Shown here piece by piece: positions 1 through 6,085 of a DNA stretch of 7,293 bases. The DNA comes from Rhodanobacteraceae bacterium UBA703 (GTDB lineage: Bacteria; Pseudomonadota; Gammaproteobacteria; Xanthomonadales; Rhodanobacteraceae), in contig DBMH01000110.1 of assembly GCA_002297645.1 (NCBI GenBank), positions 196 to 7,488 of the forward strand, given 5' to 3'. The translations under genes and the position numbers were made by a program. The first letter of the stretch is position 1. Every line of letters begins with the position of its first letter. Below the pieces are notes generated by a model. It had not been told where the DNA came from, made no database searches, and saw only the letters and a program-made list of their open reading frames with translations.

Positions 1-1
1 G

Positions 2-409
2 TTCGGGGTCTCGATCAGCATTCCCGTGTTCGTGCGCAACGACTATCGCGCCGAGGTCGCGGCCGCGCGGGCACAGGCCGATGCCTCGGTGGCGGAGGCC
101 GAGCGCGTGCGCCTCGAACTGGAGGCCGAGCGCCGCCGCGCGGTCGACAGCTACGCCGGCACGCTCGCGGCGTGGCAGCGCTGGCAGAGCAGTCGCGGCA
201 CCGAGATCGAGCGCCGCTCGCAGTTGCTGGAGCGTTCCTGGCGCGAGGGCGAACTGTCGACCTCCGACTACCTGCTGCAGATCAAGCAGACGCTCGACAC
301 GGCGCTTGCCGGCGTCGAGCTCGAAGCCCGCCTGTGGCGCAGCTACGCCGACTACCTCGTCGCCGGCAATCGCTTCGAAGACTGGATCGGCCTGGAGACC
401 GCACGATGA
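2..409 (+). CDS. czcC: TolC-family outer-membrane efflux protein, CzcC-like (C-terminal part, 5' truncated)
   Basis: This is the last 135 residues of an outer-membrane factor whose beginning lies left of the window. The open frame enters at position 2 and stops with TGA at 407-409. The fragment begins SISIPVFVRND, the loop seen in CzcC-type proteins at the start of the second TolC repeat. Long amphipathic helices rich in Ala, Glu and Arg follow (RAEVAAARAQADASVAEAE), as expected for the periplasmic alpha-barrel. The segment GELSTSDYLLQIKQTLDTAL is the conserved GELSxxDxL region late in the family. The protein would form the trimeric exit duct of a tripartite metal efflux pump. The stop overlaps the start of the adaptor gene (ATGA, 406-409), so the two are translationally coupled. 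The czcC symbol rests on gene order plus family; sequence alone supports only TolC family. Confidence 0.85.
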   Translation, partial: FGVSISIPVFVRNDYRAEVAAARAQADASVAEAERVRLELEAERRRAVDSYAGTLAAWQRWQSSRGTEIERRSQLLERSWREGELSTSDYLLQIKQTLDTALAGVELEARLWRSYADYLVAGNRFEDWIGLETAR

Positions 410-1581
410 GCATGTCGACGACGTATTCCATTCGCCTCATGCTGGCCGGCCTCGCCGCCGCGCTGCTTCTCGGTGCCTGTTCGCAGCCGCCACAATCTGC
501 CGCGCCCTCGGGCGCCCCGGTCGCGCAGGCGAAGACCGGGGCCGGCGAACCGCAGGAGGGCCATGCCGCGGGGGAGGGCGGCGCGCGCGAGATCCGGATG
601 GACGCGGACGCGTTGCAGGCCGCCGGCATCCGCACGGCACCGGTCGAGGCGGGCGTGCCGGGCGAACAGGTGCGCGCTCCCGGCGAAGTGCTCGACGACG
701 CCTATGGCACCACGCTGATCACGCCGCGCGTCGTGTCGTTGGTGTTGCGCCGCCATGTCCGGCTCGGCGACGAAGTCGCGGCGGGAGCGCCGCTGGCCAC
801 GCTGACCAGCGTCGAGGTGTCCGACGCGCAGGCGGAACTGCGCAGCGCCGAGCAGGAATGGAAGCGCGTGTCGGCGCTCGGTCGCGAAGCGGTCGCCGGC
901 CGCCGCATCGCCGAGGCGAAGATCGCACTCGATCGCGCGCGCGCGAAGGCGCGTGCCTACGGCCTGCCCGGGGCGGCGGGTGGCGACGCCAGCGGGCAGT
1001 TCACGCTCAGCGCCCCGCATGCGGGACGCATCACCGAAGACGCCTTCGTCGTCGGCGAACGCATCGAGCCCGGGCGCACGCTGTACCGGCTGGTCGACGA
1101 GTCGGTCGTGTGGGTCGACGCGAAACTGCCGGCCGGCACGGTCGGCCGCATCCCGGCCGGAAGCACGGCGACGATCGTCGCCGGTGGCGCGCGCCTGAGC
1201 GGAACGGTGCTGCGCAGCGCGCACCGCACGTCCGAGGCGACGCGCAACGCGGTCGTTCGCATCGAGGTACCCAACGCCGACGATCGCCTGCACGGCGGCG
1301 ACTACGTCGAGGTGTTCCTCGACGCCGAAGGCGGTCCGGGAACGCCGGCGCCGGCGGTGCCGAACAGCGCCCTGGTGCAGATGGACGGGGAGACGGTCGT
1401 GTTCCGCCGTGACGATGACGGCGCGTTCGTGCCGGTGCCGGTGCGGACGGGCGAGGTCGTCGGTGACGCCACCGTGATCCGCGAAGGGCTGAAGGCCGGC
1501 GACACGGTCGTCGTCGAGGGGGCGTTCGAGATGAAGGCGCAACTGCTGAAGGCGCAGTTGGGAGAAGGTCATGGGCATTGA
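406..1581 (+). CDS. czcB: RND efflux periplasmic adaptor lipoprotein, CzcB-like
   Basis: This is a membrane-fusion protein of 391 residues that would link the inner-membrane RND pump to the outer-membrane channel. The ATG at 406 is chosen because GGAG at 394-397 lies 8 nt upstream and because it gives a clean lipoprotein signal: SIRLMLAGLAAALLLGAC with lipobox LGAC and lipidated Cys25. The same frame is open further upstream, but that part overlaps the channel gene and is not family-like. Domains in order are a barrel-sandwich/lipoyl half, a short helical hairpin (TSVEVSDAQAELRSAEQEW, about residues 135-155), the second lipoyl half (FTLSAPHAGRITEDAFVVGE), a beta-barrel (VVWVDAKLPAGTVGRIPAG) and a membrane-proximal domain ending in GEGHGH. 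The Gly/His ends (GHAAGEGG near the N-terminus, GHGH at the C-terminus) could touch metal, but there is no large His-rich domain as in longer CzcB proteins. Family assignment is firm; substrate is inferred from the pump. Confidence 0.93.
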   Translation: MSMSTTYSIRLMLAGLAAALLLGACSQPPQSAAPSGAPVAQAKTGAGEPQEGHAAGEGGAREIRMDADALQAAGIRTAPVEAGVPGEQVRAPGEVLDDAYGTTLITPRVVSLVLRRHVRLGDEVAAGAPLATLTSVEVSDAQAELRSAEQEWKRVSALGREAVAGRRIAEAKIALDRARAKARAYGLPGAAGGDASGQFTLSAPHAGRITEDAFVVGERIEPGRTLYRLVDESVVWVDAKLPAGTVGRIPAGSTATIVAGGARLSGTVLRSAHRTSEATRNAVVRIEVPNADDRLHGGDYVEVFLDAEGGPGTPAPAVPNSALVQMDGETVVFRRDDDGAFVPVPVRTGEVVGDATVIREGLKAGDTVVVEGAFEMKAQLLKAQLGEGHGH

Positions 1582-1607
1582 AGGCGGGCGCTTTCGGCAT
1601 CTCGCAT

Positions 1608-1625
1608 CCGGAACGCGCGTTCCGG
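1608..1625. repeat. 18-bp perfect palindrome in the czcB-czcA gap
   Basis: The left arm CCGGAACGC (1608-1616) is followed directly by its exact reverse complement GCGTTCCGG (1617-1625). It lies 26 nt after the czcB stop and 8 nt before the first REP palindrome, and its sequence differs from the REP core. As RNA it could form a 7-bp stem with a GCGC loop; as DNA it could be a two-fold symmetric protein site. No -10/-35 pair is recognisable beside it, so an operator role is only a possibility. It may also be the edge of the REPIN insertion. Confidence 0.6.
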
Positions 1626-1633
1626 TTCTGCTG

Positions 1634-1752
1634 CCTCTCCCGCAAGCGGGAGAGGTCGCGCCGGAGGCGCGGGTGAGGGCTTTCGGAGTGTGGCGCCCCA
1701 CTCCGGCTTCCCTCATCCGCCTTCGGCACCTTCTCCCGCAAGCGGGAGAAGG
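1634..1752. repeat. REP pair (REPIN-like inverted repeat), tails inward, inside the czc operon
   Basis: Two REP units face each other. The left core at 1634-1655 is CCTCTCCCGC, AA, then the exact complement of that arm. Its tail hairpin CGCGCC-GGA-GGCGCG (1657-1671) is followed by GGTGAGGGC (1672-1680). The right unit is the inverted counterpart: CCCTCAT (1710-1716), a small GCC-TTC-GGC hairpin (1719-1727), then an 11-bp-arm core at 1729-1752 (CCTTCTCCCGC, AA, complement). The middle, 1684-1705, is itself an almost perfect inverted repeat (CGGAGTG paired with CACTCCG), so the whole 119 nt can fold as one long hairpin. Such elements are non-autonomous repeats mobilised by RAYT transposases in other genomes; no RAYT gene is present here. 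In an mRNA the structure could pause RNA polymerase, block 3' exonucleases or set the adaptor/pump ratio. There is no following T-tract, so it does not look like a Rho-independent terminator. Confidence 0.85.
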
Positions 1753-1783
1753 AAAAGGCAATGTGACTTGGTCGAAGGTGGCC

Positions 1784-1790
1784 AGAGGGG
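1784..1790 (+). promoter_or_regulatory. Ribosome binding site deciding the GTG start of czcA
   Basis: AGAGGGG lies 7 nt upstream of GTG 1798. It supports that GTG over the in-frame ATG at 1690, which would add 36 residues translated from REP sequence. The ATG at 1791 between the site and the GTG is in another frame. Confidence 0.6.
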
Positions 1791-1797
1791 ATGGGTC

Positions 1798-4700
1798 GTG
1801 CTGAACCGCCTCGTCGAAGTCTCCCTGCGCTACAAGTTCCTCGTCCTGATCGCCTTCGCCGTGGTCGCCTTCCTCGGCGCCCGTGCGGTGCGCGACGTGC
1901 CCATCGACGCGTTCCCGGACGTGACGCCGGCGCAGGTCAACGTCTACACCGAGTCGCCGGGCCTCGCCGCCGAAGACGTCGAACTGCTGCTGACCACGCC
2001 GGTCGAGTCGGCGCTCGCCGGGCTGCCGAAGGTGCAGGAGATCCGCTCGGTCAGCCTGTTCGGCCTGTCCTACGTCTCGGTGTATTTCGACGACGACATG
2101 GACATCTACTTCGCGCGCCAGCTCGTCAACGAGCGCCTGCAGGAGATCGGCGACCGCCTGCCGGAGGGCTATGGCAAGCCGGGGATGGGGCCGAACACCT
2201 CGGGCCTCGGCCAGGTGTTCTGGTACACGGTCGAGCGCGCGCCCGGCGTGGGCCGCGAACAGGTCAGCGACATGGACCTGCGCACGTGGCAGGAATGGAC
2301 GGTGCGCCTGATCCTGCGCACCGCCAAGGGCGTCGACGACGTCAGCTCGTGGGGTGGGGGCGAGCGCCAGTACCAGGTGCGCGTCGATCCGCAGAAGCTG
2401 TACGCGCGCGGACTCGGATTCGGCGACGTGATCGGTGCGCTGCCCGCCAACAACGGCCAGGTCGGCGGCAACGTCATGGACGTCGGCCGCGAGCAGTTCC
2501 TCGTGCGTGGCCTCGGGTTGCTGAAGAGCGTGGCCGACATCGGCGCGATCGTGCTGAAGGCGGAAGACGGCGTGCCGGTCTACCTGCGCGACGTGGCCGA
2601 GGTCGTCGAGGCGCCGGCGCCGCGCTTCGGCGCGGTCACGCGCGACGGCGAGGAGGTCGTGCTCGGCATGGCGCTCTCGCGCATCGGCGAGAACGCGAAG
2701 AACGTCGTCGCCGCGGTCAAGGAAAAGCTCGAGGTCGTGCGCGGCGCGTTGCCGGAAGGCATGCGGCTGAAGCCGATCTACGATCGCACCGACCTGGTCG
2801 ACAAGGCCGTCGGCACGGCCACGCGCGCGCTGGTCGAGGGCTCGCTGCTGGTCGCGCTGGTCCTGTTCCTGTTCCTCGGCGAGCTGCGCTCCGCGCTGGT
2901 CGTCATCGTCACGCTGCCGCTGGCGATGCTGATCGCCTTCATCGGCATGGGCCAGTTCGGCCTGTCGGCCAACCTGATGTCGCTGGCCGGTCTCGCGATC
3001 GGCATCGGCATGATGGTCGACGGCGCGGTCGTCATGGTCGAGAACGCGTTCCGCATCTTGGCGGAACGGCGTGCGCACGGCGAGGCGGTCGACCGGACGT
3101 CGGCCGTCCTCGCCGCGGCGAAGGAGGTCGCCAACCCGATCGCGTTCGCGATCCTGATCATCATCGTCGTGTTCCTGCCGCTGTTCGGGCTCGACGGGCT
3201 CGAAGGGAAGATGTTCAAGCCGATGGCGTTCAACATCGCCTTCGCGATGGCCGGTTCGCTGATCCTGAGCCTGACCCTGATTCCGGTGCTGGCCTCGCTG
3301 ATCCTGAAGCCGAAGGAAGAGCGCGATACCTGGCTGGTCGCGCGGATCAAGCGTGTCTACCGTCCGCTGCTCGAACGCGCGCTCGGCCATCGCCGGCGCG
3401 TCGTGGCGATCGCCGGCGCGGCCCTGCTGGCCAGCCTCGCGCTGTTCCCGTTCCTCGGCAAGGAATTCATGCCGCAGCTGCAGGAAGGGTCGATCATGTG
3501 GCGCGTGACCGGCATCCCGTCGACTTCGCTCGACGAGTCGATCCGCACCAGCAAGGTCATCGCCGACGCGTTCGGGGAGTTCCCCGAAGTCGACAGCACG
3601 CTGGCGATGATCGGGCGCGCCGAGAAGGGCGAGACGGCCGACGTCAACTACATGGAGATCTACACGGCGCTGAAGCCGCCGGCCGAGTGGACGACGGGAC
3701 GCAACCTCAAGCAACTGGAAGAGGCGATGCAGGAGGCGCTGGAGACCAAGGTGCCGAACGTCGTGCCGGGCTACACGCAGCCGATCCAGATGCGCGTCGA
3801 GGAGCTGATCTCCGGCGTGCGCGCGACGCTGGCGCTGAAGCTCTACGGGACGGATCTCGCCGAACTCGACCGCCTAAGCGGCCGCCTCAAGAACGCGCTC
3901 GGCAAGGTGCGCGGCGTCGCCGACCTGTCGCTCGAGGCGAACGTCGGCAAGCCGCAGATCCGCATCGCGGTGGACCGCGAGGCGCTGGCCCGTTACGGCA
4001 TGAACGCCGAGGAGGTGCTGACGATCGTGCGCAACGGCCTGGGGGGCGAGCCGGTCAGCGTGCTGCTCGACGGCGTGCGCCGCTTCGACATCGCGGTACG
4101 GCTCGACGAGGCGACGCGGCGTTCGGTCGAGGATCTGCGGCGCATTCCGCTCAAATCCTCCACCGGTGCGATCGTGCCGTTGTCGGCGGTGGCCGCGGTC
4201 GAGGTCGCCGAAGGCTATTCGTTCGTGCGGCGTGAGCAGCTGCAGCGCTATGCGGTGATCCAGATGGACGTGCGCGGCCGCGACGTCGACGGCTTCGTCA
4301 AGGAAGCCGACGCCGCGATCGCGCAACAGGTGACCCTGCCGAGCGGCTACTGGCTGGAGTGGGGCGGGGCGTTCGAGAACCAGCAGCGCGCGCTGGCCAA
4401 GCTGTCGGTCATCGTGCCGGTCACGATCTTCTTCATCTTCGTGCTGCTCTACACCGCGTTCAACTCGATCCGCTACGCCGCGCTGATCCTCGCCAACGTG
4501 CCGTTCGCGACGATCGGCGGCCTGGTCGCGCTGTTCGTCACCGGGCAGTACCTGTCGGTGCCGTCGGCGATCGGTTTCATCGCGGTGTTCGGCGTGGCGA
4601 TGCTCAACGGCATCGTGCTGGTCAGCTTCCTCAACGAACTGCGCGACAAGGGCTACGGTCCGCGTGAAGCGGTATTGCAGGGAACAGCCTTGCGCCTGCG

Positions 4701-4905
4701 CCCCGTGCTGATGACCGCCAGCGTGGCGATCCTGGGGTTGTTGCCGATGCTGTTCTCCAGCGGCGTCGGCGCGGAGACGCAGCGCCCGCTCGCGACCGTG
4801 GTCGTGGGCGGCCTCGTCAGTTCGACGCTGCTGACGCTGATCCTGCTGCCCGTGCTGTACGAATGGCTGGAGTCGCGCGGCCTGAAGAAGGAGGAGGGAG
4901 CATGA
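1798..4905 (+). CDS. czcA: CzcA-type heavy-metal efflux RND transporter (HME family), inner membrane
   Basis: This 1035-residue protein, full length for the family, uses proton influx to drive divalent metal cations out through the adaptor and outer-membrane channel. It starts at GTG 1798 and gives the usual N-terminus MLNRLVEVSLRYKFLVL. TM1 lies near residues 13-31, followed by the porter motif DVPIDAFPDVTPAQVNV (33-49) and the first large periplasmic loop. TM2-TM6 lie at about 341-503, TM7 near 532-552, then the second loop and TM8-TM12 at about 872-1021. TM4 reads GLAIGIGMMVDGAVVMVENA, placing D408 and E415 where CzcA has its proton-relay acids; the third acid, D402 of CzcA, is Gly here. 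The loop segment TQPIQMRVEELISGVRA is CzcA-like, and the three CusA copper-site methionines align, by eye from memory, to Arg569, Asn617 and Glu669. This favours Zn/Co/Cd/Ni over Cu/Ag; the exact metal is unknown. It is separated from czcB by 216 nt holding a REP pair. Confidence 0.95.
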   Translation: MLNRLVEVSLRYKFLVLIAFAVVAFLGARAVRDVPIDAFPDVTPAQVNVYTESPGLAAEDVELLLTTPVESALAGLPKVQEIRSVSLFGLSYVSVYFDDDMDIYFARQLVNERLQEIGDRLPEGYGKPGMGPNTSGLGQVFWYTVERAPGVGREQVSDMDLRTWQEWTVRLILRTAKGVDDVSSWGGGERQYQVRVDPQKLYARGLGFGDVIGALPANNGQVGGNVMDVGREQFLVRGLGLLKSVADIGAIVLKAEDGVPVYLRDVAEVVEAPAPRFGAVTRDGEEVVLGMALSRIGENAKNVVAAVKEKLEVVRGALPEGMRLKPIYDRTDLVDKAVGTATRALVEGSLLVALVLFLFLGELRSALVVIVTLPLAMLIAFIGMGQFGLSANLMSLAGLAIGIGMMVDGAVVMVENAFRILAERRAHGEAVDRTSAVLAAAKEVANPIAFAILIIIVVFLPLFGLDGLEGKMFKPMAFNIAFAMAGSLILSLTLIPVLASLILKPKEERDTWLVARIKRVYRPLLERALGHRRRVVAIAGAALLASLALFPFLGKEFMPQLQEGSIMWRVTGIPSTSLDESIRTSKVIADAFGEFPEVDSTLAMIGRAEKGETADVNYMEIYTALKPPAEWTTGRNLKQLEEAMQEALETKVPNVVPGYTQPIQMRVEELISGVRATLALKLYGTDLAELDRLSGRLKNALGKVRGVADLSLEANVGKPQIRIAVDREALARYGMNAEEVLTIVRNGLGGEPVSVLLDGVRRFDIAVRLDEATRRSVEDLRRIPLKSSTGAIVPLSAVAAVEVAEGYSFVRREQLQRYAVIQMDVRGRDVDGFVKEADAAIAQQVTLPSGYWLEWGGAFENQQRALAKLSVIVPVTIFFIFVLLYTAFNSIRYAALILANVPFATIGGLVALFVTGQYLSVPSAIGFIAVFGVAMLNGIVLVSFLNELRDKGYGPREAVLQGTALRLRPVLMTASVAILGLLPMLFSSGVGAETQRPLATVVVGGLVSSTLLTLILLPVLYEWLESRGLKKEEGA
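4888..4894 (+). promoter_or_regulatory. Strong Shine-Dalgarno (AAGGAGG) before the micro-ORF at 4902
   Basis: AAGGAGG, within a longer purine run to 4900, stands 7 nt before the ATG at 4902, which overlaps the czcA stop. It is the closest match to the anti-SD consensus that I noticed in the operon, and it is 66 nt from the CDF start, too far to serve that gene directly. The CDF has its own weaker GAGGA at 4948-4952. The site sits in codons for the Lys/Glu-rich end of czcA (KKEEGA), so part of the match is explained by coding. Confidence 0.5.
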
Positions 4906-4964
4906 GAACGCATCGACCGGTTCGCGCAGGCGACCGCGCCCGGCGGCGAGGACGGCGGCGATGA
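4902..4964 (+). other. Arg-rich 20-codon micro-ORF bridging czcA and the CDF gene
   Basis: An ATG at 4902 overlaps the czcA stop as ATGA (4902-4905), and the TGA at 4962-4964 overlaps the CDF start as ATGA (4961-4964). The 20-residue product would be half arginine, ending in GRRR, with no recognisable family. It has the AAGGAGG site described at 4888-4894. Known short ORFs of this layout can pass ribosomes from one gene to the next, or sense translation through clustered Arg codons. That role here is inference. It may instead be an accidental reading of a 55-nt spacer, since Arg codons dominate G+C-rich non-coding DNA. I would not annotate it as a protein gene without conservation or ribosome-profiling support. 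Confidence 0.3.
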
Positions 4965-5860
4965 GCACGGGACACGACCACGGCATCGTCACGGCCGGCC
5001 ACGAGAAGCCGCTGTGGTGGGCGCTCGGGCTGACCGCGACGTTCCTCGTCGCGGAAGTCGTCGGCGGGCTGCTGACCAACAGCCTGGCGCTGCTCTCGGA
5101 TGCGGCGCACATGGGCACCGACGTGATCGCGCTGGCGATCTCCCTGGTGGCGGTGCGCCTCGGCCGGCGGCCGCCGGACGCCAGGCGCACCTACGGCTAC
5201 GCGCGCATGGAAGCGATCGGCGCGCTGGTCAACGGCGGCCTGCTGTTCCTCGTCGCCGCGTACATCCTGTGGGAGGCGGTCGGACGTTTCCGCGAGCCGC
5301 CGCCGGTGGCCTCGACCGGCATGCTGGTGATCGCCGCGCTCGGCCTGATCGTGAACCTGATCTCGATGCGCCTGCTCAAGGCCGGCAGCGGCGACAGCCT
5401 CAACGTCAAGGGCGCCTACCTCGAGGTGTGGAGCGACATGCTCGGCTCGGTCGGCGTGATCGCCGCCGCGGCGATCATCCTGGCGACCGACTGGACCCTG
5501 GCCGATCCGATCCTCGCCGTGCTGATCGGCCTGTGGGTGCTGCCGCGCACCTGGACGCTGCTGCGCGAAGCGGGCAACGTGCTGATGCAAGGCGTGCCAC
5601 CCGGGCTCGACCTGGAAGCCGTACGCCGGACCATCCTCGCGCGCGGCGACGTCGCCGAAGTGCACGACCTGCACGCCTGGGCGCTGGCTTCGAAGCAGCC
5701 GGTACTGACCGTGCACGTGGTGCTGAAGCGCGTCGACGGCGACGACGCCGAAGCGGTGCGTCGCTCGATCGCCGAGGCGCTCGAGGACCTGTTCGGCATC
5801 GAGCACGTCACCATCCAGGTCGAGAGCGCCGCCTGCGGCGGCGAATCGGGTCATCGCTGA
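4961..5860 (+). CDS. czcD: Cation diffusion facilitator (CDF) transporter, CzcD-like
   Basis: This 299-residue inner-membrane antiporter would export cytosolic Zn or similar divalent cations to the periplasm. The ATG at 4961 is preceded by GAGGA at 4948-4952 and gives a His-containing N-terminus (MSTGHDHG) typical of CzcD proteins. Six membrane segments lie at about residues 17-37, 45-67, 85-105, 118-138, 152-175 and 178-195. The cytoplasmic domain follows (about 205-299), with the family motif VHDLHAWAL (His235, His238), His252 and His282. In TM2, LLSDAAHMGTD supplies Asp47 and the HxxxD pair His50/Asp54. In TM5, YLEVWSDMLGS has Glu155 and Asp159, so the usual HxxxD of Zn-type CDFs is ExxxD here, which may alter metal preference. 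As the last gene of the operon it would feed the CzcCBA pump through the periplasm. Family is certain; the metal is not. Confidence 0.94.
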   Translation: MSTGHDHGIVTAGHEKPLWWALGLTATFLVAEVVGGLLTNSLALLSDAAHMGTDVIALAISLVAVRLGRRPPDARRTYGYARMEAIGALVNGGLLFLVAAYILWEAVGRFREPPPVASTGMLVIAALGLIVNLISMRLLKAGSGDSLNVKGAYLEVWSDMLGSVGVIAAAAIILATDWTLADPILAVLIGLWVLPRTWTLLREAGNVLMQGVPPGLDLEAVRRTILARGDVAEVHDLHAWALASKQPVLTVHVVLKRVDGDDAEAVRRSIAEALEDLFGIEHVTIQVESAACGGESGHR

Positions 5861-5893
5861 GCCGGTACCGGTCGGCAGGTTGCGCGGGGTTTT

Positions 5894-6029
5894 CCCTCAC
5901 CCCGGCCCTCTCCCGCAAGCGGGAGAGGGAGAAAAGCGCCCCGCGATCCGTTGCGGAAGAAGGAATAGTCGACTGTCACCTCTCCCGCTCGCGGGAGAGG
6001 TCGAAGCGCGCAGCGCTTCGGGCGAGGGC
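5894..6029. repeat. REP pair (REPIN-like), tails outward, between the CDF gene and rarA
   Basis: The left unit runs CCCTCAC (5894-5900), a short spacer, then a core at 5906-5929 with 11-bp arms (CCCTCTCCCGC, AA, complement). After 49 nt the right core is at 5979-6000 (CCTCTCCCGC, TC, complement). Its tail is a perfect 8-bp hairpin CGAAGCGC-GCA-GCGCTTCG (6002-6020), followed by GGCGAGGGC (6021-6029). The tails point away from each other, the reverse of the pair at 1634-1752. The spacer holds the palindrome AGTCGACT (5967-5974) but no gene. It begins 33 nt after the CDF stop and could protect the 3' end of the operon mRNA or slow transcription. No U-tract follows either core, so a Rho-independent terminator is not supported. 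The rest of 5861-6085 has no recognisable gene. Confidence 0.85.
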
Positions 6030-6073
6030 GCACGAAGCTCGGCGTTCGAGTCCTCCGCCGCACCTGGAGCACG

Positions 6074-6079
6074 TATCAT
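6074..6079 (+). promoter_or_regulatory. Candidate -10 box (TATCAT) for a leaderless rarA transcript
   Basis: TATCAT ends 6 nt before the A of the rarA ATG, the spacing expected when transcription starts on the start codon. It matches TATAAT at five of six positions in an otherwise G+C-rich stretch. No good -35 is visible: the hexamer 17 nt upstream is TCCTCC. There is no SD at normal distance; GGAG at 6066-6069 is 16 nt from the ATG. The box is plausible but unproven. Confidence 0.35.
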
Positions 6080-6085
6080 CGTCCC

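Larger units (their letters stand above)
1571..1804 (+). other. Possible translated bridge ORF across the czcB-czcA gap (77 codons, doubtful protein)
   Basis: An ATG at 1571, 2 nt after a GGAGAAGG Shine-Dalgarno-like run (1561-1568), opens a 77-codon frame. It begins inside the last codons of czcB and stops at TGA 1802-1804, 4 nt into czcA. Most of it is a translation of the REP pair, giving peptides such as LPLPQAGE and LLPQAGEG that recur as spurious products wherever this repeat is translated. I see no domain, signal or membrane segment, so a functional protein is unlikely. Its possible value is to keep ribosomes moving across the structured 216-nt gap, coupling adaptor and pump translation. 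A second possibility is that the SD and ATG are the old czcA start site, displaced when the repeat entered. Chance is also realistic, since long open frames are common at this G+C. Confidence 0.2.

Noticed and set aside
172..405. Upstream extension of czcB to an ATG at 172
   Set aside because: It would overlap most of the visible channel gene and bury the lipoprotein signal. The ATG at 406 has an SD and a lipobox at the correct distance.
1634..1752. CRISPR array or IS end from the repeated CCTCTCCCGC motif
   Set aside because: There are only two units, inverted rather than direct, with no regular spacers, no transposase and no evident target duplication.
1690..1797. Upstream ATG extension of czcA by 36 residues
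   Set aside because: The extension is translated REP sequence (PSAPSPASGRRKRQ). It has no family similarity and would precede the TM1 start unnaturally.
352..3714. Long open frame on the minus strand (about 1120 codons) opposite czcB and czcA
   Set aside because: The product is a run of Arg, Asp, His and Gln with no domain, as expected antisense to G+C-rich genes with strong third-position bias. The plus-strand proteins are clear family members.
1791..4235. 814-codon plus-strand frame starting at ATG 1791 after the AGAGGGG site
   Set aside because: It is out of frame with czcA and gives Arg/Gly/Ala-rich nonsense. The ATG is too close to the SD, and the GTG at 1798 gives a textbook CzcA N-terminus.
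3874..5190. Minus-strand open frame of 438 codons opposite czcA and the CDF gene
   Set aside because: Same antisense shadow with biased composition, and it crosses the boundary of two real genes.
5894..6029. Rho-independent terminator after the CDF gene
   Set aside because: The hairpins are strong, but none is followed by a U-tract on either strand. Described as REP elements instead.
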